From positions 1 to 64,000 of the forward strand of contig JBBATH010000003.1 in the NCBI GenBank assembly GCA_040398845.1: a stretch of DNA of 64,000 bases, given 5' to 3'. Positions 49,731 through 58,502 of the stretch are shown piece after piece. This DNA comes from WLND01 sp040398845. Lineage in GTDB: Bacteria > Actinomycetota > Actinomycetes > S36-B12. A model generated the notes under the pieces. That model did not search any database. It saw only the letters and a program-made list of their open reading frames with translations, and was not told where the DNA came from. Within the stretch, counting starts at the first letter, position 1; each line of letters opens with the position of its first letter. The translations under genes and the position numbers were made by a program.

Positions 49731-50615
49731 CTAGTTCGCAATAGCCTCGCTGATCGCGGCCATGTGGGCCGGGGTGGAACCGCAGCAGGCCCCGATGACA
49801 TCGATCCCGAGCTCGCGCATCTCGCGCGCGAACAGTGCCATGTCGTCAGGAGTGCCGGTGTAGACGAACTCGCCGCCGACGAGCACTGGCAGGCCGGCGT
49901 TCGACTGCATGATGAGCAGCGTGTCCTCCGGGCGATTCTCAGCCATCGCCATGGCGATGATTCGCATCTCGTCGGTGCCGCGTCCGCAATTCGCTCCAAC
50001 CACGTGCGCTCCCATGCCGGCGAGGGCGACCACCGCGTTGGCGGGGGTCACGCCCATCATTGTGCGCAGGTTGGTGTCGAAGCTCATCGTCGTGATGATC
50101 GGCAGTCCCGGGGCGACGGACTGGGCGGCGACGACTGCGGCCTCGACCTCGGAGAGATCACTCATCGTCTCGATGAGGATGGCGTCGGCACCGCCCGCTG
50201 CGAGTGCGGCGATCTGCTCGGCGAAGAGGGCCTGCGCAGTCTCGGGCGTGAGATCGCCCATCGGATCCATGAGATCGCCGGACGGCCCGATGTCGCCGAG
50301 GACGAACACGCCCTCCTGGCGGTCTGCGACCGATCGTGCGACACGTGCAGCGGCGATGTTCAGCTCGGCAACCCGGTCCTCGAGGCCGTGCATTGCCAGG
50401 CGCGGGCGATTGCCCCCGAAGGTGTTCGTCGTGAGCATGCGCGACCCGGCCGCGACGTACTGATCGAAGATGCTCGTGATGACCTCGGGACGTTCGACAT
50501 TCCACAGTTCCGGCGCGCCGCCGTCGTCAAGGCCGGCGTCCTGGAGCATCGTGCCCATTGCGCCGTCGCCGACGCGAACTCGTCCATCGCGGATTGCTGC
50601 GAGCAGGTCGCTCAT
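49731..50615 (-). CDS. Homocysteine S-methyltransferase family protein, betaine-homocysteine methyltransferase-like
   Basis: The 294-residue protein is a zinc-dependent methyltransferase of the MetH-N/BHMT fold. It opens with VGDGAMGTMLQDAGL and ends with the zinc ligands C210 (VGANCG) and C277-C278 (GACCGS). Members move a methyl group to homocysteine from betaine, S-methylmethionine or methyl-folate. As the last gene of an operon for dimethylglycine-type demethylation, a betaine-homocysteine reaction (betaine to dimethylglycine plus methionine) fits well, but DGAMGT is also the MetH style. It overlaps the small gene upstream by four bases. Confidence 0.85.
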   Translation of the reverse strand: MSDLLAAIRDGRVRVGDGAMGTMLQDAGLDDGGAPELWNVERPEVITSIFDQYVAAGSRMLTTNTFGGNRPRLAMHGLEDRVAELNIAAARVARSVADRQEGVFVLGDIGPSGDLMDPMGDLTPETAQALFAEQIAALAAGGADAILIETMSDLSEVEAAVVAAQSVAPGLPIITTMSFDTNLRTMMGVTPANAVVALAGMGAHVVGANCGRGTDEMRIIAMAMAENRPEDTLLIMQSNAGLPVLVGGEFVYTGTPDDMALFAREMRELGIDVIGACCGSTPAHMAAISEAIAN

Positions 50616-50926
50616 GTGGTGCTCCCGGAATCGGCGGGCCCGTAGGAGTCGACGACCGCTTGGAGCGTCGCTTCATCCCACGAGGCCTCGAGGGTGATGG
50701 TGGCGGCGTCTGCCGCCGCTGCCGCAGACCCTTCCATGGGTTCCCATTCCCCGCGACCCCAGCCCTCGAGATATGCGTCCGAGTCGATCGCGCCCATCCG
50801 CATCGCGGCCTCGTCGATCGCCTCCTGGAAGCGAGCAGGAAGTGGGACCTTCACGACATCCTCACCGTCGCGGGCGGTGATGAGCGAGGGGATCTCGCGC
50901 CAGCGGGTGACCTGCACTTCAGCCAT
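50612..50926 (-). CDS. Small conserved protein, PF13769 ('virulence factor')-like
   Basis: The 104-residue protein (MAEVQVTRWREIPSLITARD, then VPLPARFQEAIDEAAMRMGAID and YLEGWGRGEWEPMEGSA) fits the small PF13769 family, whose database name 'virulence factor' has no bearing here. It has no signal peptide, membrane segment or cofactor motif; a W/E-rich centre is followed by an Ala-rich helix. It overlaps the formate dehydrogenase delta gene by 8 bases and the methyltransferase gene by 4, so it is deep inside the operon. A role in one-carbon transfer is inferred only from context. Confidence 0.6.
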   Translation of the reverse strand: MAEVQVTRWREIPSLITARDGEDVVKVPLPARFQEAIDEAAMRMGAIDSDAYLEGWGRGEWEPMEGSAAAAADAATITLEASWDEATLQAVVDSYGPADSGSTT

Positions 50927-51140
50927 GGTTCAGCACCTTGGGTCGTAGGTTCACGAGCGCTTCGATGACCTCGGGCTGGAGGTCGCCGGGGCTCGCTGCC
51001 GCATGAGCGGCAAGCTCATTGATCATGGAGGGCGCCCAGAAGCTGCGAAGGTGCTGTGCGACCTGGGCGGCAACGTGAGCGCGGTCGGGTACGCCGAGCG
51101 CGATCTGGTTCGCCATGGTGACGAGCCTCGAGGTGATCAT
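50919..51140 (-). CDS. fdsD: Formate dehydrogenase delta subunit
   Basis: The 73-residue protein matches the FdsD/formate dehydrogenase delta family: VTMANQIALG near the start, then VAQHLRSFWAPSMINELAAH, where HLR-FW-P-M is the family core. FdsD is a small subunit of soluble NAD-dependent molybdenum formate dehydrogenases and is thought to help assembly or stability. It overlaps the alpha subunit gene by ATGA. The order gamma-beta-alpha-delta is that of known fds operons, without fdsC but with fdhD upstream. Confidence 0.85.
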   Translation of the reverse strand: MITSRLVTMANQIALGVPDRAHVAAQVAQHLRSFWAPSMINELAAHAAASPGDLQPEVIEALVNLRPKVLNHG

Positions 51141-53920
51141 TGGCGTGCGCCTGCCGCGGAATCTGGGCGCACCTCGACTGCGGTGACCTTGTACTCGGGG
51201 CAGTTGGTCGCCCAGTCCGAGTTCTCGGTCGTGATGACGTTGGCACCGCTCACCGGATGGTGGAAGGTGGTGTAGACGACACCGGGCGGGACCTCATCGC
51301 TGATGCGGGCGCGCATGGCGGTGCGCCCGGCGCGGCTGGTCACCTCGACCCAGCTGCCGTCGCCGATACCGCGGACCTCGGCATCTGACTCGTGCATGTC
51401 GAGAAGGTCCTCCGGGTGCCACACGACATTCGCGGTACGGCGGGTCTGCGCCCCGACGTTGTACTGGCTCAGGATGCGTCCGGTCGTGAGGAGGAGCGGG
51501 TACTTGCGGGTGCTGCGCTCGTCGGTCGGAACGTAGGGGGTCGTGATGAACTGGCCCTTGCCCCGGACGAAGCTATCGACGTGCATGATCGGGGTGCCCT
51601 CCGGCGCACTGCCGTTGCAGGGCCACTGGACGCCGCCGACGCGGTCGAGCATCTCGAAGGAGACGCCGGCGAAGGTCGGGGTGACAGAGGCGATCTCGTC
51701 CATGATCTGGCCTGCATTGTCGTAGTGCATCGGGAATCCGAGGGCGGTAGCGAGTGCGCAGGTTGCCTCCCACTCGGCCTTGCCAGTGCGGCTCGGCATG
51801 ACCGGGCGTACCCGGTTGATACGCCGTTCGGCATTGGTGAACGTGCCGTCCTTCTCGAGGAAGGAGGTTCCGGGGAGGAAGACATGCGCGAATGCGGCCG
51901 TCTCGTTGAGGAAGAGATCCTGCACGATGACGAGGTCCATCGCTCCGAGCGCGGCCTTGACGTGGGCGGTGTTCGGGTCGGACTGGGCGATGTCCTCGCC
52001 TTGAACATAGATGGCCCGAAACTCACCGGTCGTGGCCGCATCGAGCATGTTGGGGATGCGAAGGCCGGGGTCACCGCGCAGCGAGGTGCCCCAGAGAATC
52101 TCGAACTGCTCGCGCACTGTGTCGTCGGAAACGTGACGGTACCCGGGGAACTCATGCGGGAAGGAGCCCATGTCGCAGGCGCCCTGCACGTTGTTCTGGC
52201 CGCGGAGCGGGTTGATCCCGACCCCGCGCCGGCCGATGTTCCCGGTCGCCATCGCGAGGTTCGCCATGGCCATGACCATGGTCGAGCCCTGGCTGTGCTC
52301 GGTGACGCCGAGGCCGTAGTAGATGGCGGCGTTCGGTGCCTCGGCGTAGGCCTTGGCAGCGGTACGGACGAGATCGGCGGGTACGCCGGTCTGGTCGGCG
52401 AGGTGCTCAGGGCTGTTCTCCGGTAGGCCGATGAACTCCTCCCACGCCGCGAACGAGGCGAGGTCACACCGCTCCGCGACGAACTCGCGGTCGATGAGGT
52501 TCTCGGTCGCGATGACATGGCTCATCGCGTTGACGACGGCGACGTTCGTGCCCGGCTGCAGTTGAAGGTGGTGGGAGGCGGCAATGTGGGCCGATCGGAC
52601 CAGGTCGATGCGGCGCGGATCGACGACGATGAGGCCGGCGCCGGCCCGCAGGCGGCGCTTCATCCGAGATGCGAAGACCGGATGGGCATCAGTCGGGTTT
52701 GCGCCGATGACCATGATGAGGTCAGCTTCCTCAACCGACGCGAAGTCCTGAGTGCCGGCCGACGCGCCGAAGGTCTGCTTGAGCCCGTAGCCGGTGGGGG
52801 AGTGGCAGACCCGAGCACACGTATCGACGTTATTGTTTCCGAAGGCGGTCCGGATCATTTTCTGGACGACGTAGACCTCCTCGTTCGTGCAGCGCGACGA
52901 CGTGATGCCGCCGATCGAGTCGATTCCGTACGCGTGCTGGATCTCCTTGAGGCGTAGCGCCGCGTAGTCGATCGCCTCGTCCCATGACACCTCGCGCCAC
53001 GGGTCGGTGATCGCCTCGCGGATCATGGGCTGTGTCTTGCGATCGGGGTGGCTGGCATAGCCCCATGCGAAGCGGCCCTTCACGCACGAGTGGCCGGCGT
53101 TCGCACCGCCGTCCTTGTCGGGGACCATTCGCACGAGCTCGTTGCCGCGGAGCTCAGCCTTGAACGAGCAGCCGACTCCGCAGTATGCGCAGGTTGTCTT
53201 GACCGTGCGAGTCGGCATGCCGAGCTCGATGACGCTCTTCTCCTGCAGGGTCGCGGTTGGGCACGCCTGCACGCACGCTCCGCAGGACACGCACTCGCTT
53301 GCGAGGAATGACTCGCCGGCCCCGGAGGTGACCTTCGAGCCGAATCCCCGGCCCGAGATGGTGAGGGCGAACGTGCCCTGCACCTCGCCGCAGGCCCGCA
53401 CGCACCGACTGCACGAGATGCACTTGCTCTCGTCGAAGGTGAAGTACGGATTGCTCTCGTCCTTCGGAGCCTCAAGGTGGTTCTCGCCATCGAAGCCGTA
53501 CCGGACCTCGCGCAGGCCGACGACGCCCGCCATGTCCTGCAGCTCGCAGTCGCCGTTGGCAGGGCAGGTGAGGCAGTCGAGGGGGTGGTCGGAGATGTAG
53601 AGCTCCATGACGCCACGGCGAATCTTGGCGACGTGCGGGGTCTGGGTATGGACCACCATGCCGTCCTCGCACGGGGTGGTGTAGGAAGCCGGCGTGCCCT
53701 TGCGGCCATCGATGTCAACGACACACAGCCGGCAGGACCCGAAGGCCTCGAGACTGTCGGTCGCGCACAGCCTCGGAACGGACACCCCGGCCTCGGCAGC
53801 GGCGCGCATGACGGACGTGCCGGCTGGCACGGTAACCGGGATGCCGTCGATATCGAGGGTCACGGTGGCGTTGGCTACCCGCGCCGGGGTCCCGTAGTCG
53901 AGATCACGCAGAATCGTCAT
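51137..53920 (-). CDS. fdsA: NAD-dependent formate dehydrogenase alpha subunit (molybdopterin)
   Basis: The 927-residue catalytic subunit oxidises formate to CO2. From the N-terminus it has a [2Fe-2S] domain (CATDSLEAFGSCRLC), a His-Cys3 cluster (HPLDCLTCPANGDC) and two [4Fe-4S] ferredoxin motifs (CISCSRCVRAC, CVSCGACVQAC). The cluster next to the active site (CAYCGVGC...CVKG) and the bis-MGD domains follow. The molybdenum ligand is cysteine C372 (ARVCHSPTG), coded TGC, so this is a Cys and not a Sec enzyme. ATG 53920 is preferred to 53923 because GGAGC is better spaced to it. It overlaps fdsB by 17 bases. Confidence 0.96.
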   Translation of the reverse strand: MTILRDLDYGTPARVANATVTLDIDGIPVTVPAGTSVMRAAAEAGVSVPRLCATDSLEAFGSCRLCVVDIDGRKGTPASYTTPCEDGMVVHTQTPHVAKIRRGVMELYISDHPLDCLTCPANGDCELQDMAGVVGLREVRYGFDGENHLEAPKDESNPYFTFDESKCISCSRCVRACGEVQGTFALTISGRGFGSKVTSGAGESFLASECVSCGACVQACPTATLQEKSVIELGMPTRTVKTTCAYCGVGCSFKAELRGNELVRMVPDKDGGANAGHSCVKGRFAWGYASHPDRKTQPMIREAITDPWREVSWDEAIDYAALRLKEIQHAYGIDSIGGITSSRCTNEEVYVVQKMIRTAFGNNNVDTCARVCHSPTGYGLKQTFGASAGTQDFASVEEADLIMVIGANPTDAHPVFASRMKRRLRAGAGLIVVDPRRIDLVRSAHIAASHHLQLQPGTNVAVVNAMSHVIATENLIDREFVAERCDLASFAAWEEFIGLPENSPEHLADQTGVPADLVRTAAKAYAEAPNAAIYYGLGVTEHSQGSTMVMAMANLAMATGNIGRRGVGINPLRGQNNVQGACDMGSFPHEFPGYRHVSDDTVREQFEILWGTSLRGDPGLRIPNMLDAATTGEFRAIYVQGEDIAQSDPNTAHVKAALGAMDLVIVQDLFLNETAAFAHVFLPGTSFLEKDGTFTNAERRINRVRPVMPSRTGKAEWEATCALATALGFPMHYDNAGQIMDEIASVTPTFAGVSFEMLDRVGGVQWPCNGSAPEGTPIMHVDSFVRGKGQFITTPYVPTDERSTRKYPLLLTTGRILSQYNVGAQTRRTANVVWHPEDLLDMHESDAEVRGIGDGSWVEVTSRAGRTAMRARISDEVPPGVVYTTFHHPVSGANVITTENSDWATNCPEYKVTAVEVRPDSAAGARQ

Positions 53921-55439
53921 CATTGCTCCGTTCGAAGTCCTCGCTGAAATGGCGGAGCGCACTGAGCACCGGCATCGGGGTGAGGCTGCCCATGGCGCAG
54001 AGTGAGCCGTCGGTCATCACCTCGCACAGGTCGATGAGGAGGGCCGTGTTCGACTCGCGGTCCTCGCCGCGTCGGATCCGGTCGATGACCTCGACCCCGC
54101 GGGTGGAGCCGATGCGGCACGGTGTGCATTTGCCGCAGGACTCCTCGGCGCAGAACTCCATGGCGAATCGGGCTTGCTCGGCCATGTCGACGGTCTCATC
54201 GAACACGACGATTCCCCCGTGCCCGAGCATGCCACCAGCGGCAGCGAGCGACTCGTAGTCCATCGAGACGTCGAGGGAGTCCGCCGGCAGGTACGCACCG
54301 AGGGGGCCGCCGACCTGCACCGCGCGGACGGGGCGGCCGCTGCGCGTCGCGCCACCGTAGCTATTCACGAGCTCTGCCAGCGTGATGCCGAAGCCCACCT
54401 CGACGATGCCCCCGCGGGCGATATTGCCGCCGAGCTGGAATACCGAGGTGCCGAGGGACCGGCCGACTCCGAACTTTGAGTACGACAAGGCACCGTGCTC
54501 GACGATGTAGGGCACGGCAGCGATGGTGAGAACGTTGTTGATGACCGTTGGCTTGCCGAACAGGCCGGCGATCGCGGGCAAGGGCGGCTTCGCGCGTACG
54601 ACCCCCCGCTTGCCCTCGATGCTCTCGAGCATCGCGGTCTCCTCGCCGCAGACATACGAGCCGGCACCGACGCGAACTCGCACATCGAAGGCGAGGCCAC
54701 TTCCGAGGAGGTTGTTGCCAAGCCAGCCTCGCTCGCGACCAATGCCGATCGCTGAGCGCATCGTCGCGATGGCATCGGGGTACTCGGACCGGATGTAGAG
54801 GTAGCCGATCTCCGCCCCGGTTGCGACGCCAGCGATCGACATGCCCTCGAGGAGGGTGAATGGATCGCCCTCCATGAACATGCGGTCGGCGAAGGTACCG
54901 CTATCGCCTTCATCCGCGTTCACGCACACGAATTTCTCGGCCGACTGTGTCGCGGCAACGGTGCGCCACTTGATGCCCGCCGGGAATCCGGCCCCACCGC
55001 GACCGCGAAGACCTGACTCGGCGACCTCGGTGATGATCTCCGCGGATCCGATAGCGAGGGCGCGACGAAGACCGGCCATGCCGCCGTGGGCGAGATAGTC
55101 ATCGGGATCGAGTGGATCGATGATCCCGACCCGGGCGAAGGTGAGGCGTTCCTGGCTGGCAAGAAATGGCAGGTCGCTGGTGAGGCCGAGATTGAGGGGA
55201 TGGGAGCCGTCACCGTGGAGAGCGGCGGCGAGCGACGGTACGTCGTGCCCGGTCACGGGCCCGTAGGCGACGCGGCCGGCCGGAGTCTGGATCTCGACGA
55301 GTGGTTCGAGCCAGAGCATGCCCCGCGAGCCGTTTCGGATAATCGTCGCGTCAGGAAGCAGGGATGCCAACTGCTCGGCCACCTCATCGGCGCCGACGGA
55401 ACGGGCGGCGCTGTCGCGCGGCACGTACACGGTGATCAT
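53904..55439 (-). CDS. fdsB: Formate dehydrogenase beta subunit (NuoF-like, FMN/NAD-binding)
   Basis: The 511-residue protein resembles NuoF fused to an N-terminal thioredoxin-like extension, as in FdsB. It has the FMN/NADH motif SGLRGRGGAGFPAG, the CVNADEGDSGTFADR segment, YVCGEETAMLESIEG and the cluster motif ESCGKCTPCRIGS, with a later Cys in DLCEVMTDGSLCAMGS. It passes electrons from the alpha subunit to NAD+. It overlaps fdsG by ATGA and fdsA by 17 bases. Confidence 0.95.
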   Translation of the reverse strand: MITVYVPRDSAARSVGADEVAEQLASLLPDATIIRNGSRGMLWLEPLVEIQTPAGRVAYGPVTGHDVPSLAAALHGDGSHPLNLGLTSDLPFLASQERLTFARVGIIDPLDPDDYLAHGGMAGLRRALAIGSAEIITEVAESGLRGRGGAGFPAGIKWRTVAATQSAEKFVCVNADEGDSGTFADRMFMEGDPFTLLEGMSIAGVATGAEIGYLYIRSEYPDAIATMRSAIGIGRERGWLGNNLLGSGLAFDVRVRVGAGSYVCGEETAMLESIEGKRGVVRAKPPLPAIAGLFGKPTVINNVLTIAAVPYIVEHGALSYSKFGVGRSLGTSVFQLGGNIARGGIVEVGFGITLAELVNSYGGATRSGRPVRAVQVGGPLGAYLPADSLDVSMDYESLAAAGGMLGHGGIVVFDETVDMAEQARFAMEFCAEESCGKCTPCRIGSTRGVEVIDRIRRGEDRESNTALLIDLCEVMTDGSLCAMGSLTPMPVLSALRHFSEDFERSNDDDSA

Positions 55440-55906
55440 GAAGCACCCTGCCCATCAACTGATGCAAGAGCGCGCGAGACTGCTGTCGCGAGGCCGTCGG
55501 CGCTCACTCGCCCGAGGAGACGGTCGGCGACTACTGCGGTGGGGCCGAGTGCGCAGTTCCCCATGCAGAACACCTGCCGGACGTCGCACCTAGGCCCGAG
55601 GTGCCGCTGGGCTGCTGCCATGAGATCGCGGGCTCCGACCGCTTGGCACGCTTCACCCATGCACACCCGCACCTCGACATCGGACGGTGGCGTGGTGCGC
55701 AGGTCGCTGTAATAGGTGAGGACCCCATAGACATCGGCCCGCGAGACGTTGAAGGTGTCGGCGATGAGCTTGGGAGCGTCGGAGTGGACGTAGCCGAAGG
55801 TCCCCTGCAGGGCCTGGAGGGAGATGAGTACGGGCCCGGGCTCATCGCAGGTCGCGAGCACCGCCCGAGCGACGTCGATCGACCAGGGGGGACGGGCGAC
55901 GGTCAC
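55436..55906 (-). CDS. fdsG: Formate dehydrogenase gamma subunit (NuoE-like)
   Basis: The 156-residue protein is a NuoE/FdsG-type [2Fe-2S] thioredoxin-like subunit. It has a helical start with ISLQALQGTFGYV, followed by VYGVLTYYSDLRTTP and the four cluster cysteines C82, C87, C114 and C118 (CMGEAC ... CMGNC). It works with the beta subunit in electron transfer to NAD+. Overlaps of four bases on both sides show tight coupling with fdhD and fdsB. Confidence 0.94.
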   Translation of the reverse strand: MTVARPPWSIDVARAVLATCDEPGPVLISLQALQGTFGYVHSDAPKLIADTFNVSRADVYGVLTYYSDLRTTPPSDVEVRVCMGEACQAVGARDLMAAAQRHLGPRCDVRQVFCMGNCALGPTAVVADRLLGRVSADGLATAVSRALASVDGQGAS

Positions 55907-56754
55907 GATTCGGCTCCCTGCTCGACGAGTTCTGCCCCAGAGTAGACGTTCATCCGATCGTCGCGTGCAAAGCCGATGAGGATGAGGCCGTGCGTCCGGG
56001 CGAGATCGACCGCGAGGCTGGTCGGCCCAGAGACCGCGATGATGCCTGCGATGCTCGCGGTGAGTGCCTTGTGGACGATTTCGTATGAGACGCGACCGCT
56101 CACGACCAGGAAATGATCGGTCAGTGGGAGTCGGTCCTCGAAGAGTGCCCGGCCAATGACCTTGTCGACCGCGTTATGCCGGCCGACATCCTCGCGGACC
56201 CACAGAGGTTCAAGTGCAGGGTCGGCGAGGCAGGCGGCGTGGAGGGATCCGGTCTGGTCGAACATCCGCTGCTCCTCGCGCATCCGTTCGAGCAGCGGAT
56301 GAACCCTGTCGATGGGCAGCCGCCAGCCGGGTGTGTGCAAGGGTGCGGTGGGCCCGGTGAATGCCGCGAGGACGTCAGCGCTGCAGACCCCACATGAGCT
56401 CGTCGTGACGAAGGCACGGGGGCGGGGAGGATCGATCCCGGCGCGCAGGTACAGGCGGACGGTGTCCACGCTGGCATTGTCACGTGACTTCGGGTCCGAA
56501 CCGTCATTCGTCGGCTCTGCGTTCGCGAACGCACCCATGCCTGTGATGTCCTTGCTTTCGCGCACCCCCGATTCGTTGACGAGCCATCCGGCGGCGAGCT
56601 CGAGGTCGTGCCCAGGCGTGCGCATCGTCGTGACGACAACCTCCCCGTCGAGGAGGAGCGTAAGGGGGGACTCGACAGCGATCGTGTCACTGCGCTCATC
56701 CCACTTCAACCCGCTGATTCGAACGGTGGGACGGCGCGTCGTCGTTATGCCCAT
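55903..56754 (-). CDS. fdhD: Formate dehydrogenase accessory sulfurtransferase FdhD
   Basis: FdhD passes sulfur from cysteine desulfurase to the molybdenum cofactor, essential for formate dehydrogenase activity. The 283-residue protein has the catalytic motif SSCGVCS (C121, C124), the early ESPLTLLLDGE segment and VREDVGRHNAVDKVIG. ATG 56754 gives the natural start; an upstream ATG (56790) would add 12 unlike residues. It lies 10 bases after fhs and overlaps fdsG by four bases, so the sulfurtransferase is made just before its client. Confidence 0.95.
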   Translation of the reverse strand: MGITTTRRPTVRISGLKWDERSDTIAVESPLTLLLDGEVVVTTMRTPGHDLELAAGWLVNESGVRESKDITGMGAFANAEPTNDGSDPKSRDNASVDTVRLYLRAGIDPPRPRAFVTTSSCGVCSADVLAAFTGPTAPLHTPGWRLPIDRVHPLLERMREEQRMFDQTGSLHAACLADPALEPLWVREDVGRHNAVDKVIGRALFEDRLPLTDHFLVVSGRVSYEIVHKALTASIAGIIAVSGPTSLAVDLARTHGLILIGFARDDRMNVYSGAELVEQGAES

Positions 56755-56764
56755 TTGACGGCCA

Positions 56765-58432
56765 TCAGAACAGACCGACGACCTGGCCACCGACGAGGTC
56801 GATGCGCTCGCTCGACGGCACCTTCGGCAGGCCGGGCATTGTCATGATGTCGCCGCAGACCATGACAATGAACTCTGCACCGGCGGCGAGGCGCACCTCA
56901 CGGATGTTGATGCTGTGGTCCGAAGGGGCGCCACGCACACTTGGATCCGTTGAGAATGAGTACTGGGTCTTTGCGATGCAGACCGGGTAGTGCCCGTAGC
57001 CCTGCTCCTCGAGTTCGTTGATCTGCTGGCGTATCTTGGCGTCCGCGGTGACCTCGAAGGCTCCGTACACGCGGGTGGCAATCGCAGTGACCTTCTGCCA
57101 CAGCGAGTCACTGTCCTCATAGACGAAGGACATTACTGAGGGCCGCTCGCAGAGATCGACGACAATGCGGGCGAGGTCGGCGGCGCCGGCGCCGCCATCG
57201 GCCCAGTGCGAGGCGAGCACGACCTCGGTGCCGAGGCTGTTGACCCGGGCGCGGAGGAGTTCGATCTCGGGGGCAGTATCTGAATCGAAGCGATTGATTG
57301 AGACGACGCACGGCAGGCCATAGACCTCTTGGACATTTCGAATGTGCCGCTCGAGGTTCACTAGTCCGGCGTCGAGGGTTGCGAGGTTCTCCTCGGTGAT
57401 CGCCTTGAGGTCGTGGCCACCGTGGTACTTCAGTGCACGGACGGTCGCGACGATCACCACTGCTGACGGTCGCAGACCGGACTTGCGGCACTTGATGTCG
57501 ACGAACTTCTCAGCACCGAGATCAGCACCGAATCCCGCCTCGGTCACGACGTAGTCGGCGAGTTTCATCGCCGCGGTGGTCGCGATAACGCTGTTGCACC
57601 CGTGGGCGATGTTCGCGAAGGGGCCCCCGTGAACGAAGGCCGGCGTGTTCTCGAGGGTCTGGACGAGGTTGGGCGCAAGCGCGTTCTTGAGGAGTACGGT
57701 CATGGCGCCGTGCGCGTTGAGATCCATGGCGCGGACGGGCTCGCGGCTGCGCGAGTAGCCGACGACGATCCGGCCGAGCCGCTCCTTGAGGTCTTCAAGT
57801 GAGGTGGCGAGGCAGAAAATTGCCATAATTTCCGAGGCGACGACGATGTCGAACCCGTCTTGCCGGGGAAAACCGTTTCCCGGGCCGCCAAGGGAGACCG
57901 TGATATCCCGCAGGGCACGGTCGTTCATGTCGACGACACGCTTCCAGGTGATCCGGCGGACGTCTATGTCGAGCAGGTTGCCGTGGTGGATGTGGTTGTC
58001 GATGAGGGCGGCGAGAAGGTTGTTCGCGAGGGCAATCGCACTGAAATCCCCGGTGAAATGCAGGTTGATGTCCTCCATCGGGACGATCTGAGCGTAGCCA
58101 CCGCCCGCGGCGCCGCCCTTCATCCCGAACACCGGGCCGAGCGAGGGTTCGCGCAGGCAGATCATAGTCTTTTTGCCGATGGATCGCAGGCCATCGCCGA
58201 GCCCGACGCTCGTCGTGGTCTTGCCCTCGCCCGGCGGGGTCGGGCTGATGGCGGTAACGAGGACGAGCTTGGAATTCGGGTTTTCCGGGAGTTCGGCGAG
58301 ATAGGAAAGCGAGACCTTCGCCATGTAGTGCCCGTATGGCTCGACGTAATCATCGGGAATCCCTAGCGCTGTCGACACCTCCAGAATGCGGTTCATACTC
58401 GCAGCCTGGGCGATCTCGATGTCTGATGGCAT
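56765..58432 (-). CDS. fhs: Formate-tetrahydrofolate ligase
   Basis: Fhs interconverts formate + THF + ATP and 10-formyl-THF + ADP + Pi. The 555-residue protein has the P-loop-like TPPGEGKTTTSVGLGDGL (residues 65-82), LREPSLGPVFGMKGGAAGGGYAQ, a FTGDFSAI motif and the C-terminal VMTMPGLP-type ending (CGDIMTMPGLPKVPS). Beside a formate dehydrogenase and a demethylating dehydrogenase it most likely runs toward formate, conserving ATP. ATG 58432 has ACGAGGAC just upstream. A 70-base gap with a small GCGGA/TCCGC hairpin (58468-58480) separates it from etfA, the only sizeable gap in the operon. Confidence 0.96.
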   Translation of the reverse strand: MPSDIEIAQAASMNRILEVSTALGIPDDYVEPYGHYMAKVSLSYLAELPENPNSKLVLVTAISPTPPGEGKTTTSVGLGDGLRSIGKKTMICLREPSLGPVFGMKGGAAGGGYAQIVPMEDINLHFTGDFSAIALANNLLAALIDNHIHHGNLLDIDVRRITWKRVVDMNDRALRDITVSLGGPGNGFPRQDGFDIVVASEIMAIFCLATSLEDLKERLGRIVVGYSRSREPVRAMDLNAHGAMTVLLKNALAPNLVQTLENTPAFVHGGPFANIAHGCNSVIATTAAMKLADYVVTEAGFGADLGAEKFVDIKCRKSGLRPSAVVIVATVRALKYHGGHDLKAITEENLATLDAGLVNLERHIRNVQEVYGLPCVVSINRFDSDTAPEIELLRARVNSLGTEVVLASHWADGGAGAADLARIVVDLCERPSVMSFVYEDSDSLWQKVTAIATRVYGAFEVTADAKIRQQINELEEQGYGHYPVCIAKTQYSFSTDPSVRGAPSDHSINIREVRLAAGAEFIVMVCGDIMTMPGLPKVPSSERIDLVGGQVVGLF

Positions 58433-58502
58433 CTTGTCCTCGTCCCCTGTGAAGTTGATTATCGCTGGCGGAGGCTCCGCTGTCAGGTGGTTGCGCGTGG
58501 TG

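Noticed and set aside
52805..52807. Selenocysteine in the formate dehydrogenase alpha subunit
   Set aside because: The codon at the molybdenum ligand position is TGC (Cys), not TGA, and the frame needs no recoding.
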